64,000 nt of DNA from Quadrisphaera setariae (lineage in GTDB: Bacteria > Actinomycetota > Actinomycetes > Actinomycetales > Quadrisphaeraceae). This document shows positions 11,124 to 19,800 of the stretch, piece by piece. The stretch lies in the NCBI RefSeq assembly GCF_008041935.1, contig NZ_VKAC01000007.1:62001-126000 (forward strand), read 5' to 3'. The notes under the pieces are model-generated. The model made no database searches and had not been told where the DNA came from. It was given only the letters and a program-made list of their open reading frames with translations. The position numbers and the translations under genes were made by a program. Numbering within the stretch: position 1 is the stretch's first letter; every line of letters begins with the position of its first letter.

Positions 11124-11207
11124 CCGTGATCATGGACTCCACCACCACCAGCCTCCGTGATCATGGACGTCACCGACAGGCACTGTTGGCGAAGCCCATG
11201 ATCACGG
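11124..11207. repeat. GTGATCATGG repeats with an inverted partner downstream of selO
   Basis: CCGTGATCATGGAC is at 11124-11137, CCGTGATCATGGACG at 11155-11169, and the inverse CCATGATCACGG at 11196-11207. The second copy and the inverse can form an 11-bp stem (CGTGATCATGG with CCATGATCACG) around a 29-base loop. It begins 14 bases after the selO stop and could act as its 3' hairpin. Confidence 0.75.
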
Positions 11208-11229
11208 TGGGGTTGTCAGGGGGGCTGCT

Positions 11230-11235
11230 TAGGCT
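11230..11235 (+). promoter_or_regulatory. -10 element of a leaderless promoter
   Basis: TAGGCT ends exactly 6 bases before the third of three consecutive GTG codons (11242), predicting that transcription and translation begin together there. Confidence 0.5.
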
Positions 11236-11241
11236 GTGGTG

Positions 11242-11928
11242 GTGAGCGAGCGGCTGCCCCTGTTCCCGCTGCGCACCGTGCTGGTGCCGGGTCTCGTGCT
11301 GCCCCTGACGATCTTCGAGCCGCGCTACGTCGCGCTCGTGGAGCACCTGCTGTCCCTGCCCGAGGAGCAGCGCGCGTTCGGCGTGGTCGCCCTGCGCCAC
11401 GGACGCGACGCCGGCTCGCGCCCCGGTGCGGTGGACCTCCACGAGGTCGGCTGCACGGCCGTCGTGCGCGACGTCTCCGAGCCCGACGGTCCCGGTGACG
11501 GCCGGTACGAGCTCATCACCTCCGGCGCCGTGAGGTTCCGCCTCGACGGCGTCGACGAGTCCGCCGGCACGCCGTACCTCACCGGCCTGGTCAGCCCGGT
11601 CCCCGAGCGGGCCGGCGCCGACCCGGAGCGCCTCGCCGACCTCGCCACCTCCACCGCCGCCGCCTGGACGGCCTACCGCGTGCAGCTGGGCATCGCCACG
11701 ACGGGCGTGCCCGGCGGCGTCCCGGAGGACCCGGCCGTGCTGAGCTACCTCGTCATGGCGGGCATGGTGCTCGACCTGCCCGAGCGCCAGCGCCTGCTGG
11801 AGCTCCCCGACACGGCGTCGCGGCTGCGCGAGGAGAGGGCGATCCTGCGCCGCGAGCAGGTGCTGATCTCCGAGCTGCGCTCCCTGCCCGCGCAGGAGCT
11901 CCTCGACGACCCGCCGGTCTACAACTGA
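11242..11928 (+). CDS. Lon protease N-terminal (substrate-binding) domain protein
   Basis: This stand-alone Lon-N domain protein has about 228 residues and begins SERLPLFPLRTVLVPGLVLP, LTIFEPRYVALVEHLL, which is the diagnostic start of the LON substrate-binding domain (PUA-like fold). It continues with FGVVALRHGRD and ELITSGAVRFRL and a helical C-terminus. There is no ATPase or protease domain. The role of such proteins is unknown; some bind or present substrates. Three GTG codons open the frame; 11242 is favoured by the TAGGCT element. The TGA overlaps the ATG of ybaK (ATGATGG context), so the two form an operon. Confidence 0.85.
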   Translation: MSERLPLFPLRTVLVPGLVLPLTIFEPRYVALVEHLLSLPEEQRAFGVVALRHGRDAGSRPGAVDLHEVGCTAVVRDVSEPDGPGDGRYELITSGAVRFRLDGVDESAGTPYLTGLVSPVPERAGADPERLADLATSTAAAWTAYRVQLGIATTGVPGGVPEDPAVLSYLVMAGMVLDLPERQRLLELPDTASRLREERAILRREQVLISELRSLPAQELLDDPPVYN

Positions 11929-12428
11929 TGGCCAAGAAGCCCGCCGGCGGCAGCACGCCGGCCACCACCGCGCTGGCCAAGGCCGGTGTGGCGCACACCG
12001 TGCACCCCTACGAGCACGACGCCGCCGTCTCCGCCGAGGTCGGCTACGGCCTGGAGGCCGCGCACGCCCTCGGCATCGACCCGGCGCGCGTCTACAAGAC
12101 CCTCGTGGTGGAGGTGGACGGCGCGCTCGGCGTCGCCGTGCTGCCGGTCAGCGCCAAGCTCGACCTCAAGGCCGTCGGCGCGGCCCTGGGCGGCAAGCGC
12201 GCCGCCATGGCCGACCCGTCCGCCGCCGAGCGCACCACCGGGTACGTGCGCGGCGGCATCAGCCCGCTGGGGCAGCGCAAGCGGCTGCCCACCGTCGTCG
12301 ACAGCAGTGCCCTGGAGCAGCCGACCGTGCTCGTCAGCGGTGGCCGCCGCGGCCTGGACGTGGAGCTCGCCCCCGCCGACCTCGTCTCCCTGACGGGCGC
12401 CGCCGTGGCGCCCGTCACCGCCCCCTGA
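11928..12428 (+). CDS. ybaK: Cys-tRNA(Pro) deacylase YbaK/EbsC
   Basis: This 166-residue trans-editing enzyme hydrolyses Cys (and other small amino acids) from mischarged tRNA(Pro). It has the YbaK fold motifs HTVHPYEHD, GIDPARVYKTLVVEVDGALG with the catalytic Lys in VYKTL, then VLPVSAKLDLKAVGAALGGK and GYVRGGISPLGQRKRLPTVV. Length is typical. The start ATG uses the A of the preceding gene's TGA, so translation is coupled to the Lon-N gene. The next gene, rlmC, starts 15 bases downstream, making a three-gene unit with an RNA-quality theme for the last two. Confidence 0.92.
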   Translation: MAKKPAGGSTPATTALAKAGVAHTVHPYEHDAAVSAEVGYGLEAAHALGIDPARVYKTLVVEVDGALGVAVLPVSAKLDLKAVGAALGGKRAAMADPSAAERTTGYVRGGISPLGQRKRLPTVVDSSALEQPTVLVSGGRRGLDVELAPADLVSLTGAAVAPVTAP

Positions 12429-12442
12429 GCACCCTCACCACC

Positions 12443-13624
12443 GTGCAGTGCGACTACTACGACGCCGGGGTCTGCCGCTCGTGCACCCTCATGGGCGTCC
12501 CGGAGGACGTCCAGGTGGCCGACGCGCAGGCGCGCGTCGAGACGCTGCTGCCCACCGTCCCGACCTGGCTCGCCCCGGCCACCGGTCCGGCGAGCCGCTT
12601 CCGCAACCGCGCCAAGATGGTGGTCGCCGGCACCACCGACACCCCCACGCTGGGGATCCTCGACGAGGCCGGCCGCGGCGTCGACCTGGTCCGCTGCGGC
12701 CTGTACCCGGCTTCCACCACCGACGCCCTGGAGCCGCTGCGCGCCTTCGTCACCCGCGCCGCGCTGGTCCCCTACGACGTGGCCGCCCGCCGTGGCGAGC
12801 TGAAGCACGTCCACGTCACCACCAACGACGCCGGCGAGCTCATGGTCCGCTTCGTGCTGCGCTCCACCGAGTCGCTGCCGCGGATCCGCAAGCACCTCCC
12901 GTGGCTCCTCGAGCAGCTCCCCTCCGCCCGCGTGGTCTCCGCGAACCTGCTGCCCCAGCACGCCGCCCTGCTCGAGGGCGACGTCGAGGTGCCCCTCACC
13001 CCCGCCGAGCGCCTGCCCGTCCGCCAGGGCGCGGTGACGCTGCTCGCCCGTCCGCAGGGCTTCCTGCAGACCAACACCGACGTCGCCGGGCAGCTCTACG
13101 CCCAGGTCGCGTCCTGGGTGACCGATCTCGACGACGACGAGCGCCTCGGCGCGGCCGCCGCTGCGCCGGGCCACGGGCCGACCCGGCTGCGGGTGTGGGA
13201 CCTCTACTGCGGCGCGGGCGGCTTCGCCCTGCACGTGGCTGCTCCCGGGCGGGACGTGGTCGGGGTGGAGACGAGCGAGCAGGCGGTCGCCGCCGCCCGG
13301 GACGCCGCGGGCGCCGCGGGGCTCAGCGGGACGGGCTTCATCCACGCCGACGCCACCTCGTGGGCGCGCGAGCAGCCGGGGCACGCCGCGCCCGACGTCG
13401 TCGTCGTCAACCCTCCGAGGCGGGGGCTGGGCGCGCAGCTGTGCGCGTGGCTCGACGCCGCTCCCCCGCGCACCCGCCACCTGCTCTACTCCAGCTGCAA
13501 CCCGGCCTCGCTGGCGACGGACCTGGAGGCGCTGCCCGGGTGGGAGCCGGTGCGGGGGCGCCTGTTCGCGATGTTCCCGCAGACCGCCCACGCCGAGGTG
13601 CTGGTCCAGCTCCGCCGCCGCTGA
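12443..13624 (+). CDS. rlmC: 23S rRNA (uracil(747)-C5)-methyltransferase RlmC
   Basis: The 393-residue protein starts MQCDYYDAGVCRSCTLMG, supplying Cys residues (3, 11, 14) of the [4Fe-4S] site used by RlmC/RlmD enzymes. The C-terminal SAM-binding domain shows VWDLYCGAGGFALHVA, VNPPRRGL and the catalytic cysteine loop LLYSSCNPASLATDL. It methylates a uracil in 23S rRNA. The frame from GTG 12443 gives a start at the Cys motif, matching the family exactly. It follows ybaK by 15 bases. Its end is followed by the inverted GTGATCATGG repeat pair shared with the convergent gene. Confidence 0.9.
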   Translation: MQCDYYDAGVCRSCTLMGVPEDVQVADAQARVETLLPTVPTWLAPATGPASRFRNRAKMVVAGTTDTPTLGILDEAGRGVDLVRCGLYPASTTDALEPLRAFVTRAALVPYDVAARRGELKHVHVTTNDAGELMVRFVLRSTESLPRIRKHLPWLLEQLPSARVVSANLLPQHAALLEGDVEVPLTPAERLPVRQGAVTLLARPQGFLQTNTDVAGQLYAQVASWVTDLDDDERLGAAAAAPGHGPTRLRVWDLYCGAGGFALHVAAPGRDVVGVETSEQAVAAARDAAGAAGLSGTGFIHADATSWAREQPGHAAPDVVVVNPPRRGLGAQLCAWLDAAPPRTRHLLYSSCNPASLATDLEALPGWEPVRGRLFAMFPQTAHAEVLVQLRRR

Positions 13625-13647
13625 CCACCCCCCGGGTGGCCGACTCC

Positions 13648-13690
13648 CCATGATCACGGACGGGGGTCGAGCTCCTCTTCGTGATCATGG
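13648..13690. terminator. Hairpin from inverted GTGATCATGG repeats between convergent genes
   Basis: CCATGATCACG (13648-13658) pairs with CGTGATCATGG (13680-13690) across a 21-base loop. It stands between rlmC (plus) and the DUF2567-like gene (minus), a position suited to a bidirectional terminator. One arm carries the stop codon of the minus-strand gene. Termination is inferred from position and structure only. Confidence 0.5.
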
Positions 13691-14208
13691 GCTCCCTCCA
13701 CCCTGCTGCCGCTCCACGCGGCGGCCAGGTGGCCCATCGTCATCACCAGGGCGGCCACCGCCGGCCAGACGAGCAGCACCCCGGCGCTGTGGCTGCGCAG
13801 CGGGCTGACCAGCCCGCGGGCGGGGTCAGCGCCGGCAGCCAGCTGCGCCGCCACGGACGGCGGGCCCAGCCACGCCCCCAGCTGCGCGGCGAAGACAGCG
13901 CCGAACAGGCAGCCGGCGACGACGGCCAGGCTGCGGCGGGAGGGCGCGTCCCCGGGGCGCACCGCGGCGACGACACCGCAGAGGAGCCCTGCCGCCGCGC
14001 CGAGCCCCACGAGCCAGCCGTCCTGGGAAGCGGTGAGCTCGGGGTCGGCGGCGCCGAGCACGGACCCGCCCTGCAGCAGCACCACCGGCCCCGTCGGTGC
14101 GACGAGCCACCACACCACCCCGACCACCAGCCCCAGCAGCGCCGGGCCCAGCACCGGCGCGAGCGCACCAGCCCAGCCGGGCAGCGGAGACCTCAGCCGG
14201 GTCTTCAC
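13654..14208 (-). CDS. DUF2567-like membrane protein
   Basis: The 184-residue protein has four predicted membrane segments: residues about 10-35 (WAGALAPVLGPALLGLVVGV), about 60-80, about 95-120 and about 145-165. The motif ELTASQDGWLVGLGAAAGLL, ending VWPAVAALVMTMGHLAAAW, resembles actinobacterial DUF2567 proteins of unknown function. The GTG start overlaps the dnaE stop (GTGA), so it is translated behind dnaE. The last residues (GAHDHEEELDPRP) are encoded by the intergenic GTGATCATGG repeat, so the C-terminus looks extended by repeat sequence. Confidence 0.72.
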   Translation of the reverse strand: MKTRLRSPLPGWAGALAPVLGPALLGLVVGVVWWLVAPTGPVVLLQGGSVLGAADPELTASQDGWLVGLGAAAGLLCGVVAAVRPGDAPSRRSLAVVAGCLFGAVFAAQLGAWLGPPSVAAQLAAGADPARGLVSPLRSHSAGVLLVWPAVAALVMTMGHLAAAWSGSRVEGAHDHEEELDPRP

Positions 14209-17200
14209 ACCAGGCAGCTGGGACCCAGCAGCGCCTTGAGGTCCCCGAACAGCGACGGCGAGGGGGTCACCCGCAGCGCGTCGTCGAGGCAGACCAGCAC
14301 CTGCTTGTCGGTGGTGAGCAGCTTCAGGTGCACGAGCGTCTGCCCGCGGTGGTCCTGCAGCACCCCGCGCAGGCGGTCGGCCACGGGCTCGGTGCACCGC
14401 TGCTCGGGCAGCGTGATGACCACGGGCCCGTCGGCGGCCACCGAGGTGTCGGGCACCGACAGGTCCTGCGCGTGCAGCGAGGGCACGTCGTCGCGCCGCG
14501 ACAGCCGGCCGCGGACGACGACGACGGCGTCCGGCGCGAGCAGGTGCGCGAACTGCTCGTAGCTGCTGGGGAAGAACAGCACCTCCACCGCGCCGCCGAG
14601 GTCCTCGACGGTGGCGATGGCCCACTGCTTGCCCTGCTTGGTCATCTTGCGCTGCAGGCCCGTGATGAGCCCGGCGATGGTGACCATCGAGCCGTCCTGG
14701 CGGGACTCGTCGGTGAGGAGCGTGGCCACGGAGCAGTCCGCGGCGGAGCTCAGCACGTGCTCGAGCCCGAAGAGCGGGTGGTCGGAGACGTACAGGCCGA
14801 GCATCTCGCGCTCGCGGGCCAGCAGCTCCTTCTTGTCCCACTCGGGCAGGTCGGGGACGGCCACCGACAGCGCCGACCCCTGGCCGACGCCGTCCTCGTC
14901 GTCGTCGCCCATGAGGCCGCCGAAGAGGTCGTACTGGCCCTTCTCCTCCTGGCGCTTGAGGCCGACCACCGAGTCGACGGCGTCCTCGTGCACGGCGAGC
15001 AGCGCCCGCCGGTTGGCGCCCAGGGAGTCGAAGGCGCCCGCCTTGATGAGCGACTCCACCGTGCGCTTGTTGCACACCACAGCGGGGACCTTGGCGAGGA
15101 AGTCGCCGAAGCTCGTGAAGGCGCCCTTCTCCTCGCGGGCCTTCTCGATCGCGTCGACGACGTTCTCGCCGACGTTGCGGATGGCCGCCAGGCCGAAGCG
15201 GATGTCGGGGCCGACCGCGGCGTACGTGGCGATCGACTCGTTGACGTCCGGCGGGAGCACGGTGACGCCCATGCGGCGGCACTCGTTGAGGTAGAGCGCG
15301 GACTTGTCCTTGTCGTCGCGCACGGACGTCAGCACCGCGGCCATGTACTCGGCCGGGTAGTGCGCCTTGAGGTAGGCGGTCCAGTAGGAGACGACGCCGT
15401 ACGCCGCGGAGTGCGCCTTGTTGAAGGCGTAGTCGGAGAACGGGAGCAGCACGTCCCACAGGGCCTTGACCGCGGCCTCGGAGAAGCCGCGCTCGTGCAT
15501 GCCGCCGGAGAACTTCTCGTACTGCTTGTCCAGCTCGGACTTCTTCTTCTTGCCCATCGCCCGCCGCAGCAGGTCCGCCTGACCGAGGCTGAAGCCCGCC
15601 ACGGTCTGCGCGATGGACATCACCTGCTCCTGGTAGACGATCAGGCCGTAGGTGGTGCCCAGCACCTCCGCGAGCGGCTCGGCCAGCTCGGGGTGCAGGG
15701 GCGTGATCTCCTGCTGGCCGTTCTTGCGCAGCGCGTAGTTGGTGTGGCTCCCGGCGCCCATCGGGCCGGGGCGGTAGAGGGCGCCGACGGCGGAGATGTC
15801 CTCGAAGTTGTCGGGGCGCATGAGGCGCAGCAGCGAGCGCATGGGCCCGCCGTCGAACTGGAAGACGCCGAGGGTGTCTCCGCGCTGCAGCAGCGCGTAC
15901 GTCTCGGGGTCGTCGAGCTCGAGCTCCTCGAGCACCACCTTCTCGCCGCGGTTGCGCTCCACGAGGCGGACGGCGTCGTCCATGATCGTGAGGTTGCGCA
16001 GGCCGAGGAAGTCCATCTTGATCAGACCGAGGGACTCGCAGCTCGGGTAGTCGAACTGGGTGATGACCTGGCCGTCCTGCTCGCGGCGCATGATCGGGAT
16101 GAGGTCGATCAGCGGCTCGCTCGACATGATGACGCCGGCGGCGTGCACGCCCCACTGCCGCTTCAGGCCCTCGAGCTGCTTGGCCGTCTCGACGACCTTC
16201 TGCACGTCGGCCTCGGCCTCGTACAGCTCGCGGAACTCCTTGCCCTCCGCGTAGCGGTTGTGGGTGGGCTCGAAGATCTGGGTGAGCGGAACGTCCTTGC
16301 CCATCACCGCGGCGGGCATCGCCTTGGTGATCCGGTCGCCCATGGCGAACGGGTAGCCGAGCACGCGCGAGGCGTCCTTGACGGCCTGCTTGGCCTTGAT
16401 GGTGCCGTAGGTGACGATCTGCGCGACCCGGCTCTCGCCGTACTTCTCCGTCACGTACCTGATGACCTCGCCGCGTCGGCGCTCGTCGAAGTCGATGTCG
16501 AAGTCGGGCATGGAGACGCGGTCGGGGTTGAGGAACCGCTCGAAGATCAGGCCGTGGCGCTGCGGGTCGAGGTCGGTGATCTCCAGGGCGTACGCGGCGA
16601 TCGAGCCCGCACCGGAACCGCGGCCGGGGCCCACGCGGATGCCGTTGCGCTTGGCCCAGCGGATGAAGTCGGCGACGACGAGGAAGTACCCCGAGAAGCC
16701 CATCTTGGTGATGACGCCGATCTCGTACTCGGCGACGCGGCGGCTCTCGTCAGGCACCTCGCCCTTGAACCGCATGAGCAGGCCGCGCTCGACCTCCTTG
16801 ACGAACCAGGAGTCCTCGCTCTCCCCCTCCGGCACGGGGAAGCGCGGCATGTACGTGCCGATGCCCTCGGAGAACTCCACCGAGCAGCGCTCGGCGATGG
16901 CGAGGGTGTTGTCGCAGGCCTCGGGCAGCTCGCGCCACAGGTGGCGCATCTCCGCGGGGGTCTTGAGGTAGAACTCGTCGGCGTCGAACTTGAAGCGGTT
17001 CGGGTCCGCCAGCGTGGAGCCCGACTGCACGCACAGCAGCGCCGCGTGGCCCTCGGAGTGCTCCGGGCGCGTGTAGTGCAGGTCGTTGGTGGCGACCAGC
17101 GGGATGCCGAGGTCCTTGGCGAGGCGGATCAGGTCCTTCTGGATGCGGGTCTCGATCTCGAGCCCGTGGTCCATGATCTCGCAGTAGAAGTTCTCCGCGC

Positions 17201-17750
17201 CGAAGATGTCGCGGAACTCCGCGGCTGCTGCGACCGCCTGGTCGTACTGGCCCAGCCGCAGGCGGGTCTGCACCTCACCGGACGGGCAGCCCGTGGTCGC
17301 GATGATGCCCCCGCCGTAGGTGTTGAGCAGCTCCCGGTCCATGCGGGGCTTGAAGTAGTGCCCCTCGAGGCTGGCGAGGCTCGCCATGCGGAAGAGGTTG
17401 TGCATGCCCGCGGTGTCCTGCGCCCACATCGTCATGTGGGTGTAGGCGCCGGAGCCGGAGACGTCGTCGCGGCCGGCGCTCGGGTCTCCCCACTTCACGC
17501 GGGTCTTGTCGCCGCGGGCGGTGCCCGGGGTGAGGTAGGCCTCGAGGCCGATGACGGGGTTGACCCCGTGCTTGCGCCCGGCCTTCCAGAACTCGTACGC
17601 GCCGAAGATGTAGCCGTGGTCGGTGGTCGCCAGCGCCGGCATGCCCATCTCGGCGGCCGTGGCGAACAGCTCGTCGATCCTCGCGGCCCCGTCGAGCATC
17701 GAGTACTCGGTGTGGTTGTGCAGGTGGACGAACGAGTCACCAGCGGGCAT
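14205..17750 (-). CDS. dnaE: DNA polymerase III subunit alpha
   Basis: This 1181-residue replicative polymerase (DnaE1 type) begins with a PHP domain (FVHLHNHTEYSMLDGAARID, residues about 7-27). The polymerase palm carries GPGRGSGAGS (about 374-383) and the catalytic aspartates in MPDFDIDFDE (Asp at about 416 and 418). Further motifs are LMRPDNFEDISAVGALYRPG, AYGLIVYQEQ-like YGLIVYQEQVMSIAQ, DYAFNKAHSAAYG, and a C-terminal OB-fold (VTIAGLITGLQRKMTKQGKQ). Length is normal. ATG 17750 is preceded by GGAGGT. The open frame upstream is repeat sequence. A TACAGT -10-like element lies at 17802-17807 (minus strand). Confidence 0.97.
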   Translation of the reverse strand: MPAGDSFVHLHNHTEYSMLDGAARIDELFATAAEMGMPALATTDHGYIFGAYEFWKAGRKHGVNPVIGLEAYLTPGTARGDKTRVKWGDPSAGRDDVSGSGAYTHMTMWAQDTAGMHNLFRMASLASLEGHYFKPRMDRELLNTYGGGIIATTGCPSGEVQTRLRLGQYDQAVAAAAEFRDIFGAENFYCEIMDHGLEIETRIQKDLIRLAKDLGIPLVATNDLHYTRPEHSEGHAALLCVQSGSTLADPNRFKFDADEFYLKTPAEMRHLWRELPEACDNTLAIAERCSVEFSEGIGTYMPRFPVPEGESEDSWFVKEVERGLLMRFKGEVPDESRRVAEYEIGVITKMGFSGYFLVVADFIRWAKRNGIRVGPGRGSGAGSIAAYALEITDLDPQRHGLIFERFLNPDRVSMPDFDIDFDERRRGEVIRYVTEKYGESRVAQIVTYGTIKAKQAVKDASRVLGYPFAMGDRITKAMPAAVMGKDVPLTQIFEPTHNRYAEGKEFRELYEAEADVQKVVETAKQLEGLKRQWGVHAAGVIMSSEPLIDLIPIMRREQDGQVITQFDYPSCESLGLIKMDFLGLRNLTIMDDAVRLVERNRGEKVVLEELELDDPETYALLQRGDTLGVFQFDGGPMRSLLRLMRPDNFEDISAVGALYRPGPMGAGSHTNYALRKNGQQEITPLHPELAEPLAEVLGTTYGLIVYQEQVMSIAQTVAGFSLGQADLLRRAMGKKKKSELDKQYEKFSGGMHERGFSEAAVKALWDVLLPFSDYAFNKAHSAAYGVVSYWTAYLKAHYPAEYMAAVLTSVRDDKDKSALYLNECRRMGVTVLPPDVNESIATYAAVGPDIRFGLAAIRNVGENVVDAIEKAREEKGAFTSFGDFLAKVPAVVCNKRTVESLIKAGAFDSLGANRRALLAVHEDAVDSVVGLKRQEEKGQYDLFGGLMGDDDEDGVGQGSALSVAVPDLPEWDKKELLAREREMLGLYVSDHPLFGLEHVLSSAADCSVATLLTDESRQDGSMVTIAGLITGLQRKMTKQGKQWAIATVEDLGGAVEVLFFPSSYEQFAHLLAPDAVVVVRGRLSRRDDVPSLHAQDLSVPDTSVAADGPVVITLPEQRCTEPVADRLRGVLQDHRGQTLVHLKLLTTDKQVLVCLDDALRVTPSPSLFGDLKALLGPSCLV

Positions 17751-17887
17751 GGGGCGAGGACCTCCGTGGAGCAGGCGGAGCAGGCGCGGGGAAGACGCCC
17801 CACTGTAGGCGCCGGGGACGACGACGAGGGCCTCACCCGAGACCCGTCCGGCGCGCCGCCACGGACCTGCTGGTGGGTCCATCGGGG

Positions 17888-17966
17888 CGTGACGCCCGAC
17901 GCGCAGAACCCCGCGACACGCCGTCCTGGACCCGGTCCAGCTGACTTCTGCACGTCCGGCGTCACG
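17888..17966. repeat. Long-hairpin intergenic repeat, unit 1
   Basis: The arm CGTGACGCCCGACGCGCAGAA (17888-17908) is inverted at 17946-17966 with two mismatches and a 37-base loop. It lies upstream of dnaE, in a 430-base stretch (17751-18180) that otherwise holds the dnaE leader and the des promoter. Same family as the units at 17984, 23802, 24588 and 24672. Confidence 0.7.
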
Positions 17967-17983
17967 GGCTCGGCTGATCCCCA

Positions 17984-18063
17984 GCGTCCCGCCCAGCAGG
18001 CAGAACTCCTGTGGCCCGGTCTGCGGGGCACCTGGACGCGACTTCTGCACGTCCGACGGGACG
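17984..18063. repeat. Long-hairpin intergenic repeat, unit 2
   Basis: The arm starting GCGTCCCGCCCAGCAGG (17984-18008) is the imperfect inverse of GACTTCTGCACGTCCGACGG at 18040-18063. It ends 26 bases before the -35-like TTGACG of the des promoter and may separate dnaE and des regulation. Confidence 0.65.
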
Positions 18064-18111
18064 GGTGCGGGGCCCACCGGGCCTCGGGTTGACGTGGTCT
18101 GGAAGATCTAT

Positions 18112-18130
18112 TTAGGTGAGGCTGTCCTAA
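18112..18130 (+). promoter_or_regulatory. Iron box (IdeR/DmdR1-type operator) of the des operon
   Basis: TTAGGTGAGGCTGTCCTAA is a 19-bp interrupted palindrome matching the IdeR/DmdR consensus TTAGGTTAGGCTAACCTAA at 16 of 19 positions. It coincides with a plausible -10 (TTAGGT, 17 bases after TTGACG at 18089-18094). Iron-loaded repressor bound here would block RNA polymerase, so des expression should rise when iron is scarce. The 5' leader to desA is about 50 bases. Confidence 0.9.
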
Positions 18131-18180
18131 GTAGCACTGGAGTGACTCCGGTGCTCGGCAACCACCTTCCCTGGAGACCC

Positions 18181-19800
18181 GTGGACACCACGCACCGCCC
18201 CCGTCCCTCCGAGACGCCGCTGCGCAGCCTCGCGGCTCCACCGCCCGCCCTCGGCGGAACCGCTCCGGCGCGCAGGCACCTCCTCGACGCCGGGAGCGCC
18301 GAGGAGTACCGCTGCGCGGTGGCCCAGGGAGCGGAGCGCGTCGCCCGCCACATCTCGGCCGCCCAGCGGCCGACCACCGGCGCCGACCCCGCCGACCTGC
18401 AGCGCGCCGTCGACGCCGTGGACCTCGACACCCCGCTCGGGGAGGTCGGGCCTGCCCTGGACGAGCTGGAGCGCCTCTACCTGCGCGACGCGGTCTGGTT
18501 CCACCACCCGACCTACCTCGCGCACCTCAACTGCCCCGTGGTGGTCCCCGCCGTGCTCGGGGAGACCGTCATCGCCGCGGTGAACTCCAGCCTCGACACC
18601 TGGGACCAGAGCAGCGGTGCCACGCACGTGGAGCGCCGCCTGGTCCGCTGGACCGCCGACCGGCTCGGCCTGCCCGCCACCGCGGACGGCGTCTTCACCT
18701 CCGGCGGCACGCAGTCCAACCTGCAGGCGCTGCTGCTCGCCCGCGACGAGGCCTGCGAGCGGCTGCGCACCGAGCACCCCCGCGCCCGGCTGCCCGAGCT
18801 GCTGGGCCGGCTGCGCGTGCTGGTCTCAGAGGTGGGCCACTTCAGCACCACCACGGCGTGCCGGCTGCTGGGCCTCGGCGACGACGCCGTCATCACCGTC
18901 CCCGTGGACGAGGCCGTGCGGATGCGCCCCGACGCCCTCCAGTGCGCCCTCGCCGAGTGCGCCGCGCAGGGGCTCGTGCCCGCGGCGGTGGTCGCGACCG
19001 CCGGCACCACCGACTTCGGCAGCATCGACCCGCTGCACGAGGTCGGTGCGCTGGCCGCGAGCGCCGGGGCGTGGTTCCACGTCGACGCCGCCTACGGCGG
19101 CGGACTGATCACCTCGCGGCGCCGCCGCCACCTGCTGGACGGCATCGACCGCGCGGACTCGGTCACCGTCGACTTCCACAAGACCTTCTTCCAGCCCGTC
19201 AGCTCCAGCGCGCTGCTGGTGCGCGACGCGGCGTCGCTGCGGCACGTCGCCCACCACGCCGACTACCTCAACCCCGAACCGGGCACGCTCCTCGACGCCG
19301 GGCTGCCCGTGGCGCCGGACCAGGTGGGCAAGAGCCTGCAGACCACCCGCCGCTTCGACGCGCTGAAGCTGTGGCTGACGCTGCGGATCATGGGCGCCGA
19401 CGCGGTCGGCGAGCTCGTCGACACCGTGGTCGACACCGCCGCCGCCGCCCACCGCGTGCTCGCGGCCGACCCGCGTCTGGAGGTGGTCGTGGCGCCGGAG
19501 CTGTCCACGCTCGTCTTCAGGTTCCGCCCCGGCGCGGGCCCGCACGCCCACCTGGGGCCCCAGGAGCTGGACCGGCTGGTCCGCCGCGTGCGGGCGTCCG
19601 TGGGCAGCGAGGGCCTGGCGGTGCTGGGGGGCACCACCGTGCGCGGGCGCGCCCACCTCAAGCTGACCCTGCTCAACCCGGCGACGACGGTCGAGCACGT
19701 CCGCGAGGTCATCGCCCTCGTGCACGAGCACGCGGAGCGGCTGCTGCTCGCAGACGAGCCGCTCGTGCTCGACGAGGAGCCGCTGGGGGCGACGGCATGA
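18181..19800 (+). CDS. desA: PLP-dependent decarboxylase, DesA-type lysine decarboxylase
   Basis: The 539-residue group II decarboxylase makes cadaverine from lysine, the first step of desferrioxamine synthesis. Visible motifs are HPTYLAHLNCPVVVPAVLGE, VFTSGGTQSNLQALLLAR, the substrate/PLP region AWFHVDAAYGGGLI, and the Schiff-base Lys in VDFHKTFFQPVSSSALL. Start GTG 18181 has GGAG upstream; the frame open to 18094 crosses the operator and is rejected. The stop overlaps the desB ATG (ATGA). The same fold includes diaminobutyrate decarboxylases, but the four-gene context makes lysine the likely substrate. Confidence 0.9.
   Translation: MDTTHRPRPSETPLRSLAAPPPALGGTAPARRHLLDAGSAEEYRCAVAQGAERVARHISAAQRPTTGADPADLQRAVDAVDLDTPLGEVGPALDELERLYLRDAVWFHHPTYLAHLNCPVVVPAVLGETVIAAVNSSLDTWDQSSGATHVERRLVRWTADRLGLPATADGVFTSGGTQSNLQALLLARDEACERLRTEHPRARLPELLGRLRVLVSEVGHFSTTTACRLLGLGDDAVITVPVDEAVRMRPDALQCALAECAAQGLVPAAVVATAGTTDFGSIDPLHEVGALAASAGAWFHVDAAYGGGLITSRRRRHLLDGIDRADSVTVDFHKTFFQPVSSSALLVRDAASLRHVAHHADYLNPEPGTLLDAGLPVAPDQVGKSLQTTRRFDALKLWLTLRIMGADAVGELVDTVVDTAAAAHRVLAADPRLEVVVAPELSTLVFRFRPGAGPHAHLGPQELDRLVRRVRASVGSEGLAVLGGTTVRGRAHLKLTLLNPATTVEHVREVIALVHEHAERLLLADEPLVLDEEPLGATA

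Noticed and set aside
11213-11235. TTGTCA as a -35 paired with TAGGCT
   Set aside because: The spacer is only 11 bases; the -10 is kept as an extended or -35-independent element.
18094-18180. Upstream extension of desA to an ATG-like start at 18094
   Set aside because: It would read through the iron box and promoter; GTG 18181 has a ribosome-binding site and the conserved start.
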